This document shows, piece after piece, positions 8,558-16,587 of a stretch of 64,000 bases of DNA. The stretch is from Hypericibacter sp963696655. GTDB taxonomy: Bacteria; Pseudomonadota; Alphaproteobacteria; Dongiales; Dongiaceae. The notes under the pieces were generated by a model. That model was not told the DNA's origin. It searched no databases and saw nothing but the letters and a program-made list of their open reading frames with translations. The stretch lies in the NCBI GenBank assembly GCA_963696655.1, contig CAVOLB010000169.1, positions 57,765-121,764 on the forward strand. The letters run 5' to 3'. Within the stretch, counting starts at the first letter, position 1, and every line of letters starts with the position of its first letter. The position numbers and the translations under genes were made by a program.

Positions 8558-9538
8558 TCAGTGCGTCTCGCAGATCTCGCAGGGCTCCACCTCGACCGTC
8601 ACATGCGACAGGCTCGGCAGATCCTCGAGCCGCGCCTTGTACTGCGCCGGCGTCTGCGGCGCGGTCGAGACCAGCGACGCCATCGCGGCGTAATGGCCCG
8701 GCCCCAGCCGCCAGAGATGGAGGTCGGTGACGCGGTCGGCCTCGCTCTCGAGCCGGCTGCGGATGCGCTGCTCCAGCCCGCGATCGGGGACCGCATCGAG
8801 CAGCACGGCGCCGCTCGATTTCATCAGGCCCAGGGACCAGCGGCCGATCACGGCGGCGCCGACCAGGCCCACGGTCGCATCCATCCAGGCCCAGCCCCAG
8901 AGCCGGCCCGCCAGCAGGCCCGCGATCGCCAGCACGGAGGTGGCGGCATCGGCGATGACATGAAGATAGGCGCCATGGAGGTTGTGGTCGCGATGGCTGT
9001 GGCGGTGGCCGGCCTCGTGCGCATGGCCATGATCGTGACCCTGGGGCGCATGATCGTGACCGTGATCGGCGGCCTTCTCATGCAGCAGCGCCGCGCAGCC
9101 GAGATTGATCAGCAGGCCCACCGCGGCGACGACCAGCGCATCGTCATAGTTGATGGGCTCGGGCGCCAGCAGGCGGCGGACGCTTTCATAGAGAATGAAG
9201 GCCGCGATCAGGGCCAGCACGATCGCGTTGGTGAAGGCGGCGAGATCGCCGAGCTTGCCGGTGCCGAAGCTGAAATGAGCATTGCGGGCGTGGCGCGCCG
9301 CGTAGCGATAGGCGAGCCCCGCGAGGCCCAGCGCGCCCGCATGGGTCGCCATATGCCAGCCATCGGCCAAGAGCGCCATCGAGCCGAAGGCGTAGCCGGC
9401 GGCGATCTCGGCCACCATCATCGCGGCGGTGAGCCAGACGGCGATCCAGACCCGCCGCGCGCGCTTGTCATGGCGGTCGGCGAGATAGACATGATCGCGC
9501 TGCCAGCGATCGAGGGAATGGGCGGCGTGAGGCTTCAA
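8558..9538 (-). CDS. dmeF: CDF-family Co/Ni efflux transporter DmeF
   Basis: A 326-aa cation diffusion facilitator of the inner membrane, exporting divalent metal in exchange for protons. Six hydrophobic segments are visible. The metal site residues are in ADGWHMATHA (second helix) and HVIADAATS (fifth helix). Between helices 4 and 5 is a cytosolic His-rich loop (HGHDHAPQGHDHGHAH) typical of DmeF. The C-terminal cytosolic domain ends in VEVEPCEICETH, which adds Cys/His ligands. It follows the dmeR regulator by 39 bp in the same direction, the classic dmeRF arrangement for cobalt and nickel resistance. Zinc transport cannot be excluded from sequence alone. Confidence 0.88.
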   Translation of the reverse strand: MKPHAAHSLDRWQRDHVYLADRHDKRARRVWIAVWLTAAMMVAEIAAGYAFGSMALLADGWHMATHAGALGLAGLAYRYAARHARNAHFSFGTGKLGDLAAFTNAIVLALIAAFILYESVRRLLAPEPINYDDALVVAAVGLLINLGCAALLHEKAADHGHDHAPQGHDHGHAHEAGHRHSHRDHNLHGAYLHVIADAATSVLAIAGLLAGRLWGWAWMDATVGLVGAAVIGRWSLGLMKSSGAVLLDAVPDRGLEQRIRSRLESEADRVTDLHLWRLGPGHYAAMASLVSTAPQTPAQYKARLEDLPSLSHVTVEVEPCEICETH

Positions 9539-9577
9539 GCCGGAGCTCCGGTTGGGAGAGCGCGGAATCGCCCGCGC

Positions 9578-9880
9578 CTAGAGGTAGCGGGCGATCGCCT
9601 TGAACTCGTCGAGCGCGACGCGGGTTCCGCGCGAAACCGGGCCCGCCGCCCGCTCGATGCAATTGTCGATATGGTCATGGACCAGCAGGCGCTTGGCGTT
9701 GGCGATCGCGCTTTCGACCGCCTGGAGCTGCTGCGCGATGTCGAGACAGCCGCGATCGGCCTCGATCATCGCCATGACGGTGGCGAGATGGCCTTGCGCG
9801 CGCTTGAGGCGCTTCAGCACCTCGGGATGGCTGGCATGGGGCGTGCCCCGAGGGGCTTCCCCGCGATGATCGTCGGGCAT
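9578..9880 (-). CDS. dmeR: RcnR/CsoR-family metal-sensing repressor DmeR
   Basis: A 100-aa all-helical repressor. PEVLKRLKRAQGHLATVMAM matches the first helix of the family. The metal ligands fit the RcnR/DmeR pattern: a Cys in DRGCLDIAQQL and two histidines in LLVHDHIDNC. Apo-protein of this family represses its own operon, and Ni/Co binding releases it from DNA. The ATG at 9880 begins MPDDHRG and lies right behind the palindromic operator at 9887-9910. The longer in-frame start would place coding sequence across the operator. dmeF follows directly. Confidence 0.88.
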   Translation of the reverse strand: MPDDHRGEAPRGTPHASHPEVLKRLKRAQGHLATVMAMIEADRGCLDIAQQLQAVESAIANAKRLLVHDHIDNCIERAAGPVSRGTRVALDEFKAIARYL

Positions 9881-9886
9881 GGCTGG

Positions 9887-9910
9887 TATCCTATCCTCCC
9901 CCATAGGATA
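9887..9910 (-). promoter_or_regulatory. Probable DmeR operator upstream of dmeRF
   Basis: A perfect inverted repeat TATCCTAT (9887-9894) and ATAGGATA (9903-9910) encloses an 8-nt spacer that reads GGGGGAGG on the coding strand. G-tracts flanked by inverted A/T-rich arms are characteristic of CsoR/RcnR-family operators. The spacer also holds the best Shine-Dalgarno-like GGAGG before dmeR, so repressor binding would overlap the start region of the message. Confidence 0.75.
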
Positions 9911-9966
9911 TGTCAAGACAGACAACCCCGGCCGCCGGGGTCGGAGAACCTCCGGCCCGGCAGGCC

Positions 9967-11241
9967 TCAGCGGCTCAGATAGTCGTAGGCCGAGAGGGTG
10001 TGGGTGCGGACGATATGCAGGAATTCTTCGATCGCGACCCGCTCGTCGGTTTTGCCCATGGTCTTGGGCGAGGGGCCATAGACATAGGCGGGGATGTCGC
10101 GATAGCGCCAGAGCCGCGTGTCGGTGCCGCCGAGCCCGACGATGGGCGCGGGCTCGAAGCCCTTCATCGCCTTCACATTGCCCTGGATGATTCCGATCAT
10201 TTCATGCTCAGGATCGCACCAGTTCGAGGGGCTGTAGTTGATCTCCTCCAGCGAGGCCTGCGGATAGCGCCCGAGGAGCATCCGGATCTTCTCCATGAGC
10301 GCCTCCTTGCCGATGCCGACCGGCAGGCGGAAATCGGCCTCGAAGCGGCATTCGGACGGGATCATGTTCACTTTGAGCCCGCCCTGGATTACGCCGATAT
10401 TAAGCGTGACCGAGCGCATCACCTCGGTCGCCCCCGCACCCAGCGCGCGCTCGATGACCTCGGCCGAACGATCGAGGATGCCGCCGACATTGCCCGGCGG
10501 CGGCACTTTCTGGCGTGCCAGCTGGTAGAGATCGCCGATCAAGGCCGCCGCGATCTGGGTGGCGCTCTCGGTCAGATGAGGATAGCCGCCATGGGCGCCC
10601 TGGGTGCGGACCGTAAAGGCGAGCCAGAGCGGTCCCTTCTCGCCGAACCTGACCGTGAGCGGGTCGCTGGGCTCGCCATTGAGGCAGCAATCGCCATGAA
10701 CCTCGGGATGATGCTCCATGAGATAGCGCGCACCCCAGGGGCCGAAGGTCTCCTCGTCGGAGACCACGGTCAGCGTCAGCTTGCCTTTGAGCCTCTCGCG
10801 CAGGCGATGGAGATAGGCATAGGTGAAGATCGAGGCGGTGGTGCCGCATTTCATGTCGGCGGCGCCGCGGCCCCAGACATAACCCTCGGCGATGTCGCCG
10901 CTCCAGGGCCCATGCGTCCATTGGGCCGGATCGCCCGAGGGGAACACGTCGATATGGCCATTCAGCACCAGATGCTTCCCGGGGCCCTTGCCCTCGAAGC
11001 TCGCGACCAGATTGGGCATCTGCTCATGGGGCGCGATCACTCGATAGGGCAGCGTCTCCGCCTCGAGGAATTTGCGGACAAAGGCCGCCGGCGCCAGCGT
11101 GTCGCCGGGCGGGTTGGGGCTCGCCGCCTGCACGAAGCCGCTCAGGAACCCGATCAGCCGCTCGCGGTCGCGCTCGATCCAGTCCAGCAATGTCGCCTTG
11201 TCGGCGGCGGCGCGATCGGCGGTGGCGGTGTCCGGGCTCAT
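9967..11241 (-). CDS. M20-family metallodeacylase (ArgE/DapE type)
   Basis: A 424-aa cytosolic amidohydrolase. Zinc ligands appear in LVLNGHIDVFPSGD, GRGAADMKCG and VVSDEETFGPWG, where the Glu pair gives the catalytic base and a ligand. A dimerisation domain occupies the middle third, and the C-terminal His ligand region is around LGGTDTRLW. The family removes acyl groups from N-acyl amino acids or related amides. The substrate probably differs from acetylornithine, because a separate ArgE-like gene lies at 18229-19401. It overlaps the stop of the deacetylase upstream (ATGA at 11238-11241), so it is the last gene of a three-gene operon with the hydroxylase. Confidence 0.82.
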   Translation of the reverse strand: MSPDTATADRAAADKATLLDWIERDRERLIGFLSGFVQAASPNPPGDTLAPAAFVRKFLEAETLPYRVIAPHEQMPNLVASFEGKGPGKHLVLNGHIDVFPSGDPAQWTHGPWSGDIAEGYVWGRGAADMKCGTTASIFTYAYLHRLRERLKGKLTLTVVSDEETFGPWGARYLMEHHPEVHGDCCLNGEPSDPLTVRFGEKGPLWLAFTVRTQGAHGGYPHLTESATQIAAALIGDLYQLARQKVPPPGNVGGILDRSAEVIERALGAGATEVMRSVTLNIGVIQGGLKVNMIPSECRFEADFRLPVGIGKEALMEKIRMLLGRYPQASLEEINYSPSNWCDPEHEMIGIIQGNVKAMKGFEPAPIVGLGGTDTRLWRYRDIPAYVYGPSPKTMGKTDERVAIEEFLHIVRTHTLSAYDYLSR

Positions 11242-12143
11242 GTCGGTTTCCTCGGCAATTCCGGGATCGGCCCCGGGTAGTAAGGCAGGCGGTCGACGCG
11301 CGGGTTCCAGCTTCCGTCGGCCACGACCTTGTTCACATGGGCGGCGATGTCCTCGAGCTTGGCGAACCAGACCTTGCCCTTGCCCCGCATATGCGCGATC
11401 AGGTCGGCCAGCGCCGCGGCGCGGGCGAGGCGCCCCATCAGCATCGGGTGCCAGACCGAGATCCAGAGCCCGCCATAGCGCCAGGCCGCGTCGAACTCCT
11501 CGCGGAAGACGTCCATGCCATGGGAGGGCGCCTTGATCGGCATCATATAGCCGAGGTCGCGCGCCACCATGAAATGGGCCCAGTCGTCCATGGCGTAGTG
11601 CGACGGCAGCTCGACCACGCGGCCCTGGCCATTGTCGAGCAGATAGGGAATGTCGTCGCCCATGAGCGAGGCGTCATAGCTGAGGCCCCGCTGCACCAGG
11701 AAATCGAGCGTCTTGGCCGAGAAGCGGTAAGAGGGCGCGCGGAACCCGCGCGGCGGCCGGCCGGTCGCCTTCACGATCGCGTCGATGCTGCGATCGAACC
11801 AGTAGAGCTCCTCTTCGGGCGGCAACTCGTTCGGATGCTCATGGAGATAGCCATGATGGCCGATCTCATGGCCGCCCTTGAGGATCAGCTCGACCGTCGC
11901 CGGGTAGCGCTCGATGCACCAGGCCGGCAGGAAGAAGGTCTGCCGGATGCCGAACTCGGCGAACATGTCGACCAGCCGCGGCACCGCGACCTCGGGGTCG
12001 TAGCGCAGCATCGACATGGTCATCACTTTGTTGTTGGCCTGCTCGTGATGCGCCAGATGCAGGATGCTGTCGGCATCCATGTCGAAGGTGATCGCGACCG
12101 CGCAGCGCGCGCCGTCGGGCCAGGGAATCGGGTTGCGGATCAT
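11238..12143 (-). CDS. NodB-fold polysaccharide deacetylase family protein
   Basis: A 301-aa carbohydrate-esterase-4 fold protein without a signal peptide. Metal-binding motifs are ITFDMDAD near residue 20 (the second Asp being the ligand), GGHEIGHHGYLHEHP (the two His ligands) and the Arg of GFRAPSYRFS. Cytosolic members of this family include allantoinase-like PuuE and N-deacylases of small molecules, so a small amide is a likelier substrate than a polymer. The ATG at 12143 has GAGAGG about 10 nt upstream. Its stop overlaps the M20 gene and it lies 48 bp after the HpaB-type gene, which indicates one transcript. Confidence 0.82.
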   Translation of the reverse strand: MIRNPIPWPDGARCAVAITFDMDADSILHLAHHEQANNKVMTMSMLRYDPEVAVPRLVDMFAEFGIRQTFFLPAWCIERYPATVELILKGGHEIGHHGYLHEHPNELPPEEELYWFDRSIDAIVKATGRPPRGFRAPSYRFSAKTLDFLVQRGLSYDASLMGDDIPYLLDNGQGRVVELPSHYAMDDWAHFMVARDLGYMMPIKAPSHGMDVFREEFDAAWRYGGLWISVWHPMLMGRLARAAALADLIAHMRGKGKVWFAKLEDIAAHVNKVVADGSWNPRVDRLPYYPGPIPELPRKPT

Positions 12144-12191
12144 GGCTCGCATCCTCTCTGTCGCATCGCGGTGGGGCTGCACGCCCTATTC

Positions 12192-13688
12192 TCAGACAAT
12201 CCCGGCCCGCTTGCGGATGGCCGCCATCGCCGGCCCCCGATCATAGACCCGGTAGAGCTCCTCGCGTAGGGCCGGCGCCGGCGTTGCGTTGATGTTCTCG
12301 AAAAGGGCGAGACGCATCGCGCTCGGGCTGCAGGACATGTCCCAGACCAGATTGAAGAGCCGGTTCTTGTCGCGGGCATTGAGCTTATGGCCAGGCAGAT
12401 ACTCGTCGAGCAGCGGCCCGATATCGGGCCGGTCCCAGGTCGCCTGCGGCACGCGGCCGATGAGGCCCTGGCCGGAGAGCTCGCGCAGGATCTGCATGAT
12501 GCGCGGATAGGCCTCGATGCTGTGCAGCCGGCCCGCCGTCACGAACACATGGTCCGGCAGCATGACGCCGCTCTCGGTCGGCTTCGCCCGCTCGACCGCG
12601 GCCGTCATCATGCCCCGCAGCGTGGCGGCATAGTGGATCACCTCGGAGACCAGCGCGCGGACGGCCGGGATCTGGTCGGTGCCCAGCGCATCGACGATCA
12701 TCTGGGCCACCCCGGCGAAGATCTCGGCGCGGTAGGAGAGCCGCGTCGCGATCTTCCAGAAGGCGAACTGGCCGAGGATGTTGTAGATATCGGCCGTGGT
12801 CTTGTTCTTGTAGCTGAACACATAGTCCCAGGGGATGAAGACGCGGTCGAAGATCAGGAGACCGTCGGCTTCTTCGCCGTTGCTGTCGATCGGATGATCC
12901 TCGCCGGATTCGGTTCCGTTCGTGTTCGCTTCGCGCAACAGCAGCTTCATGCCCGGCGCGTTCGCCGGCACGGCCGCCCAGATCATGCATTCCTCCGGCA
13001 TCCCGGGGACGGGCGGCGGCATCGAGATGGTGCCGATATTGCCCTGGGCCAGCACCGAATTGCCGGCCTTCGCGCCCGAGACCAGGATTCCGTCTTTCCG
13101 TTCCTCGACGACGCGCAGGCGCGCGGCACGCTGCGCCACCGCCGTCTTGCGGTCGGTCTGGACGTCGATGATGATATCGGCGCTGGTCAGGTTGTTGCGC
13201 TGCCCGACCCGCAGGAAATTCATGATCTTGCCGAGCGCCTCGGGCTCCTGCTTTCGCACCAGATGATTCCAGGCGACGAAGGAGATGGCCTTGACCGGGC
13301 CGTAATCGGGCGGACGCCCGAACACGCCGAAGCTCAACGACGTGCTGCATTTGATCATGGCGTCATAACGCCAGAGATCCTCGATCGAGCGCGGCACCAG
13401 CCAGGCGGTCGAGATGCGCTCGCCGGTGTCGGGTTCGATGGTGGTGAGCAGGTCGCGCGTCGCAGGATCATGCTGCGCGTCGAAATAGCGGGCGAGCTGG
13501 TCGATGCCCCGGCTGAGCGTCGGCTCCTTGGTCACATCGGCCACATCGCGGCCATTGACGATCACATGGCGCCCGTCGCGGAGGCTCTCGCGGAACTCCT
13601 TGCCGGTGCGCAGGTTCGGATCGGTCGCGCGGCGCGCCAGGGGCTTGCTGACGACATAGTCGCACCCGTTGCGTTCGGTATCCGGCAT
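12192..13688 (-). CDS. 4-hydroxyphenylacetate 3-hydroxylase (HpaB) family oxygenase
   Basis: A 498-aa FADH2-dependent monooxygenase or related lyase of the HpaB/PvcC family; HpaB itself is about 520 aa. Recognisable stretches include RTGKEFRESLRDGRHVIVNG at the N-terminus, VQTDRKTAVAQRAARLRVVE, FDRVFIPWDYVF and SGQGLIGRVP near the flavin site. Members use reduced FAD supplied by a small HpaC-type reductase. None is in the operon, but a flavin-reductase-like gene is at 20764-21294. As the first gene before a NodB-fold deacetylase and an M20 deacylase, it probably starts a degradation route for a ring compound that yields an amide. The substrate is not identified. Confidence 0.8.
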   Translation of the reverse strand: MPDTERNGCDYVVSKPLARRATDPNLRTGKEFRESLRDGRHVIVNGRDVADVTKEPTLSRGIDQLARYFDAQHDPATRDLLTTIEPDTGERISTAWLVPRSIEDLWRYDAMIKCSTSLSFGVFGRPPDYGPVKAISFVAWNHLVRKQEPEALGKIMNFLRVGQRNNLTSADIIIDVQTDRKTAVAQRAARLRVVEERKDGILVSGAKAGNSVLAQGNIGTISMPPPVPGMPEECMIWAAVPANAPGMKLLLREANTNGTESGEDHPIDSNGEEADGLLIFDRVFIPWDYVFSYKNKTTADIYNILGQFAFWKIATRLSYRAEIFAGVAQMIVDALGTDQIPAVRALVSEVIHYAATLRGMMTAAVERAKPTESGVMLPDHVFVTAGRLHSIEAYPRIMQILRELSGQGLIGRVPQATWDRPDIGPLLDEYLPGHKLNARDKNRLFNLVWDMSCSPSAMRLALFENINATPAPALREELYRVYDRGPAMAAIRKRAGIV

Positions 13689-13771
13689 GGCGGTCCTCCC
13701 CTGCGACAGGGCTTCAGGGTCGCAAAGGACGCCCTAGATAGGAAAATATAATTTACTTATCATCTGCATTG

Positions 13772-14692
13772 ATGAACCTGATCGACCTTCCCTTGCGGGT
13801 GCTGCGTTACTTCGTGGCCGTGGCCGATGCCGGCAATGTCACGGCAGCGGCGCGCGGCCTCCATGTCTCGCAGCCCGCGGTCTCGCTCGCCATCCGCCAG
13901 CTCGAGACGGCGCTGGGCGTCGATCTCTTCGTGCGCCAGCATGCGCGCGGCGTGGCGCTGACGCCGGCCGGAACCGAGGTGCTGCGCGAGGTCCGCAAGC
14001 TGCTGAGCCAGGTCAACGACTTCGCCACCACGCTCGCCGGCGTGGGCCACGGGCTGCGCGGCACGCTCTCGATCGGCTGCCTCGCCTATATCCTGGCGCG
14101 CTATCTGCCGTCGATCATCAGCGGCTTCACTGCGAAATATCCCGAGATCGAGGTGGTGTTCCATGAAGGCGACCAGGCGTTCCTGCAGCAGGGCATGATG
14201 GAGGGCTGGATCGAGCTCGCCCTCACCTACGACCTGCAACTGCCGCGGCGCTTCGCGATCGAGCGGATGCTGGAGCTGCCGGCCTATGCGCTGCTGCCGG
14301 CCGATCACCGGCTGGCGCGCCGCCGCGCGATCTCGCTCAAGGAGTTGGTCGACGAGCCTTGCGTGCTGCTGGACATGCCGATCAGCCGCGACTATTTCGC
14401 CTCCGTCTTCGGTGCGCTCGGCGTGGCGCCGCAGGTGCGCTACCGCACCCAATCGGTCGAGGCGGTGCGAAGCCTGGTCGCGAACGGGCTGGGCTACACG
14501 GTGCTGAACCATCCTTCCAAGACGCTCACCACCTATGACGGCAAGCAGACGCGCGCCGTCAAGCTGACCGATGCGCTCCCCTCGGCGCCGATCGCGGCCG
14601 TGCATCTCGCCGACCACAAGCTGCGGCCGGTGGCGCGGGCTTTCCTGGATTTCACGCGCGAGTTCTTCCGCCGCGAACGGCGGGCCGCCTGA
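13772..14692 (+). CDS. LysR-family transcriptional regulator
   Basis: A 306-aa LTTR. The N-terminal winged helix reads LRYFVAVADAGNVTAAARGL, then HVSQPAVSLAIRQLETALGV, followed by the usual linker and an effector-binding domain beginning GTLSIGCLAYILARYLP. The ATG at 13772 is preferred; a TTG one codon earlier is possible. It is transcribed away from the HpaB-type operon across an 83-bp gap that holds a very AT-rich block (13739-13764), the expected place for the LysR box. It is the probable activator of that operon, and its inducer should be the operon's substrate or an intermediate. Confidence 0.9.
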   Translation: MNLIDLPLRVLRYFVAVADAGNVTAAARGLHVSQPAVSLAIRQLETALGVDLFVRQHARGVALTPAGTEVLREVRKLLSQVNDFATTLAGVGHGLRGTLSIGCLAYILARYLPSIISGFTAKYPEIEVVFHEGDQAFLQQGMMEGWIELALTYDLQLPRRFAIERMLELPAYALLPADHRLARRRAISLKELVDEPCVLLDMPISRDYFASVFGALGVAPQVRYRTQSVEAVRSLVANGLGYTVLNHPSKTLTTYDGKQTRAVKLTDALPSAPIAAVHLADHKLRPVARAFLDFTREFFRRERRAA

Positions 14693-14900
14693 CGATCGCG
14701 GCCGACATGACAAAAGCGTTAGCGTGACAAAGCGCTCATGGGCGCCCCTTGCCACCATCTCGCCATCTTCCGCGATTATCGCTTGAGGTCAGCCGGTATC
14801 GATGCGCGAGGAACGGGATGGGAGTCCCCGCTTCGCGACACTACCGCCCGAGGGGCCAGGATCCTGTCCATTGCCGCCCCCCGAACGGAAACGCAGAGTG

Positions 14901-15092
14901 ATGGGGATCGCGATGAAAGCGATGAAGCCGGATAAGGCGACCAGCCCGGACAGCGAGGCGATGCGCCTCTTGCGGGCGATCGTGCTCGAGCTCGATTTCG
15001 ACCAGGTCGAGGGCCATGCGCCGGGCGACACGCTGGCCGAGTTACGCGACAAGGCGCGCCGCCTGATCGAGGCGGAGAAGCACCAGTCCTGA
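14901..15092 (+). CDS. Small hypothetical protein
   Basis: A 63-aa reading frame starting MGIAMKAMKPDKATSPD, with further in-frame ATGs at 14913 and 14922. The second half is a charged amphipathic helix pair (EAMRLLRAIVLELDFDQVEG, then TLAELRDKARRLIEA) and looks like real protein sequence with alpha-helical periodicity. There is no recognisable family and no strong ribosome-binding site (GCAGAG upstream of 14901). It stands alone between the LysR gene and a repeat element, so it is uncertain. Confidence 0.4.
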   Translation: MGIAMKAMKPDKATSPDSEAMRLLRAIVLELDFDQVEGHAPGDTLAELRDKARRLIEAEKHQS

Positions 15093-15160
15093 CGATCTCC
15101 GCGGCCGCCGGTCGCCGGCGCCCCCAGGCAACAGGGCTATCGCATATGGCGAGGCGAGTG

Positions 15161-15290
15161 AATCCCCTCCCCCAACTTTTGGGGGAGGGTCGGGGAGGGG
15201 GCTGCTCGGTATCGGCCTCTTCGCACCCCGACGAGATCCTGGACCCAGTCATCCCCCTCCCTGCCCTCCCCCAAAAGTTGGGGGAGGGGT
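15161..15290. repeat. Dispersed C-rich intergenic repeat element (copy B, variant)
   Basis: The outer hairpins CCTCCCCCAACTTTTGGGGG at the left and CCTCCCCCAAAAGTTGGGGG at the right are inverted copies around about 60 bp of variable sequence. The organisation matches the elements at 8397 and 50960, but the loop sequence differs. No gene is seen between 15093 and 15382. Confidence 0.65.
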
Positions 15291-15382
15291 TTCGGCGTCC
15301 AGGCCAACGCCATGCGAGCCGCGACGGACCGGCCGGGCTGCCGCTAAAGTGACCGGCCTCGTCCCCTGCCGCCGGAGCATGC

Positions 15383-16402
15383 ATGGCCCGTGGATTCCTT
15401 CTGGGAAAATTCCTTCCGCCGCATCAGGGTCACGTGCTGCTCTGCGATTTCGCTCGCGACTATGTCGAGGATCTGACGATCCTCGTCTGCAGCCTGCCGC
15501 GCGACCCCATTCCCGGCGCCTTGCGCTTCGCCTGGATGAAGGAGCTCTTCCCCGAGGCGCGCGTCGTGCATCTGACCGACGAGGTTCCGCAGGCGCCGGC
15601 GGAGCATCCGGATTTCTGGCCGATCTGGCGCGGAATCGTGAAGCGGGCCCATCCCGAGCCGATCGACGTCGTCTTCGCGTCGGAGAGTTACGGCCATCGG
15701 CTGGCGGCGGAGGTCGGCGGCCGCTTCGTGCCGGTGGACCCGCCGCGTTTTGCCGTGCCCGCCGCCGGCCGCGACGTGCTGGGCGACCCCTTCGCCCATT
15801 GGGAGCGGATCCCGGCGCCGGTCCGGCCCTATTTCGTGAAGCAGATCTGCCTGTTCGGGCCCGAGAGTACCGGCAAATCGACATTGGCGCGCCGGCTGGC
15901 CGCGCATTTCGACACGCTGTTCGTGCCGGAATATGGACGCACCCATACGGAGCATTTCGGCACCGGCTGCAGCCTCGAGGATCTCGTTCTGATCGCGCGC
16001 GGCCATGGGGCGCTGACGGCGGCGGCAGCCCGCCAGGCCAATCGCATCCTGCTGCTCGACACCGATCCCGTCCTGACCGCGGTCTGGTCCGACATGTTGC
16101 TGGGGCAGCGCGACCCACGCCTCGATCACATCGCGAGGCCCGCCGATCTCTATCTGAATTGCGATGTCGACGTGCCTTGGATCGACGATGGCACGCGCTA
16201 TTTCCCCGACCCCGAGCTGCGGGCCCGTTTCGCCCGGCGCTGCCAGGCGGAATTGACCGGACGCAACCTGCCGCATCTGACGCTGACCGGCGATTGGGAG
16301 GAGCGTTTCCGGCAGGCGGTCACCGCGATCATGGAGCGCTTCCCCCAACTGGCTGCCACGACCGGTCCAAGATCGCCTGCTCCCTCCTTGCCACAGGGAT
16401 GA
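15383..16402 (+). CDS. nadR: NadR-like NMN adenylyltransferase / nicotinamide riboside kinase
   Basis: A 339-aa bifunctional NAD-salvage enzyme without the N-terminal helix-turn-helix of enterobacterial NadR. The adenylyltransferase half has GKFLPPHQGHVLLC (the HxGH-type nucleotide motif, residues about 8-21) and VVFASESYG. The kinase half begins at GPESTGKSTLARRL (Walker A, residues about 154-167), followed by VPEYGRTHTEH. It would phosphorylate nicotinamide riboside and adenylate NMN to NAD in the cytosol. It stands alone between a repeat element and the radical-SAM gene. Absence of the DNA-binding domain argues against a regulatory role. Confidence 0.82.
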   Translation: MARGFLLGKFLPPHQGHVLLCDFARDYVEDLTILVCSLPRDPIPGALRFAWMKELFPEARVVHLTDEVPQAPAEHPDFWPIWRGIVKRAHPEPIDVVFASESYGHRLAAEVGGRFVPVDPPRFAVPAAGRDVLGDPFAHWERIPAPVRPYFVKQICLFGPESTGKSTLARRLAAHFDTLFVPEYGRTHTEHFGTGCSLEDLVLIARGHGALTAAAARQANRILLLDTDPVLTAVWSDMLLGQRDPRLDHIARPADLYLNCDVDVPWIDDGTRYFPDPELRARFARRCQAELTGRNLPHLTLTGDWEERFRQAVTAIMERFPQLAATTGPRSPAPSLPQG

Positions 16403-16587
16403 CTCGGTCCACTTGGTAGAGTGGGCCTTCCATCAGGGGGTGGGTTCTTCCTCGATCACCAGGACCAGGACTCGCGCCGGCCGGTCGCAACCGGATAAGA
16501 TCGACGGCGTGATCGCCCGCGTTGAGGGCGGTAGTTCCACAGTTCAGGAGGCGACGACCCGAATTCCCGAGTTCCAGAGGAGGCGTT

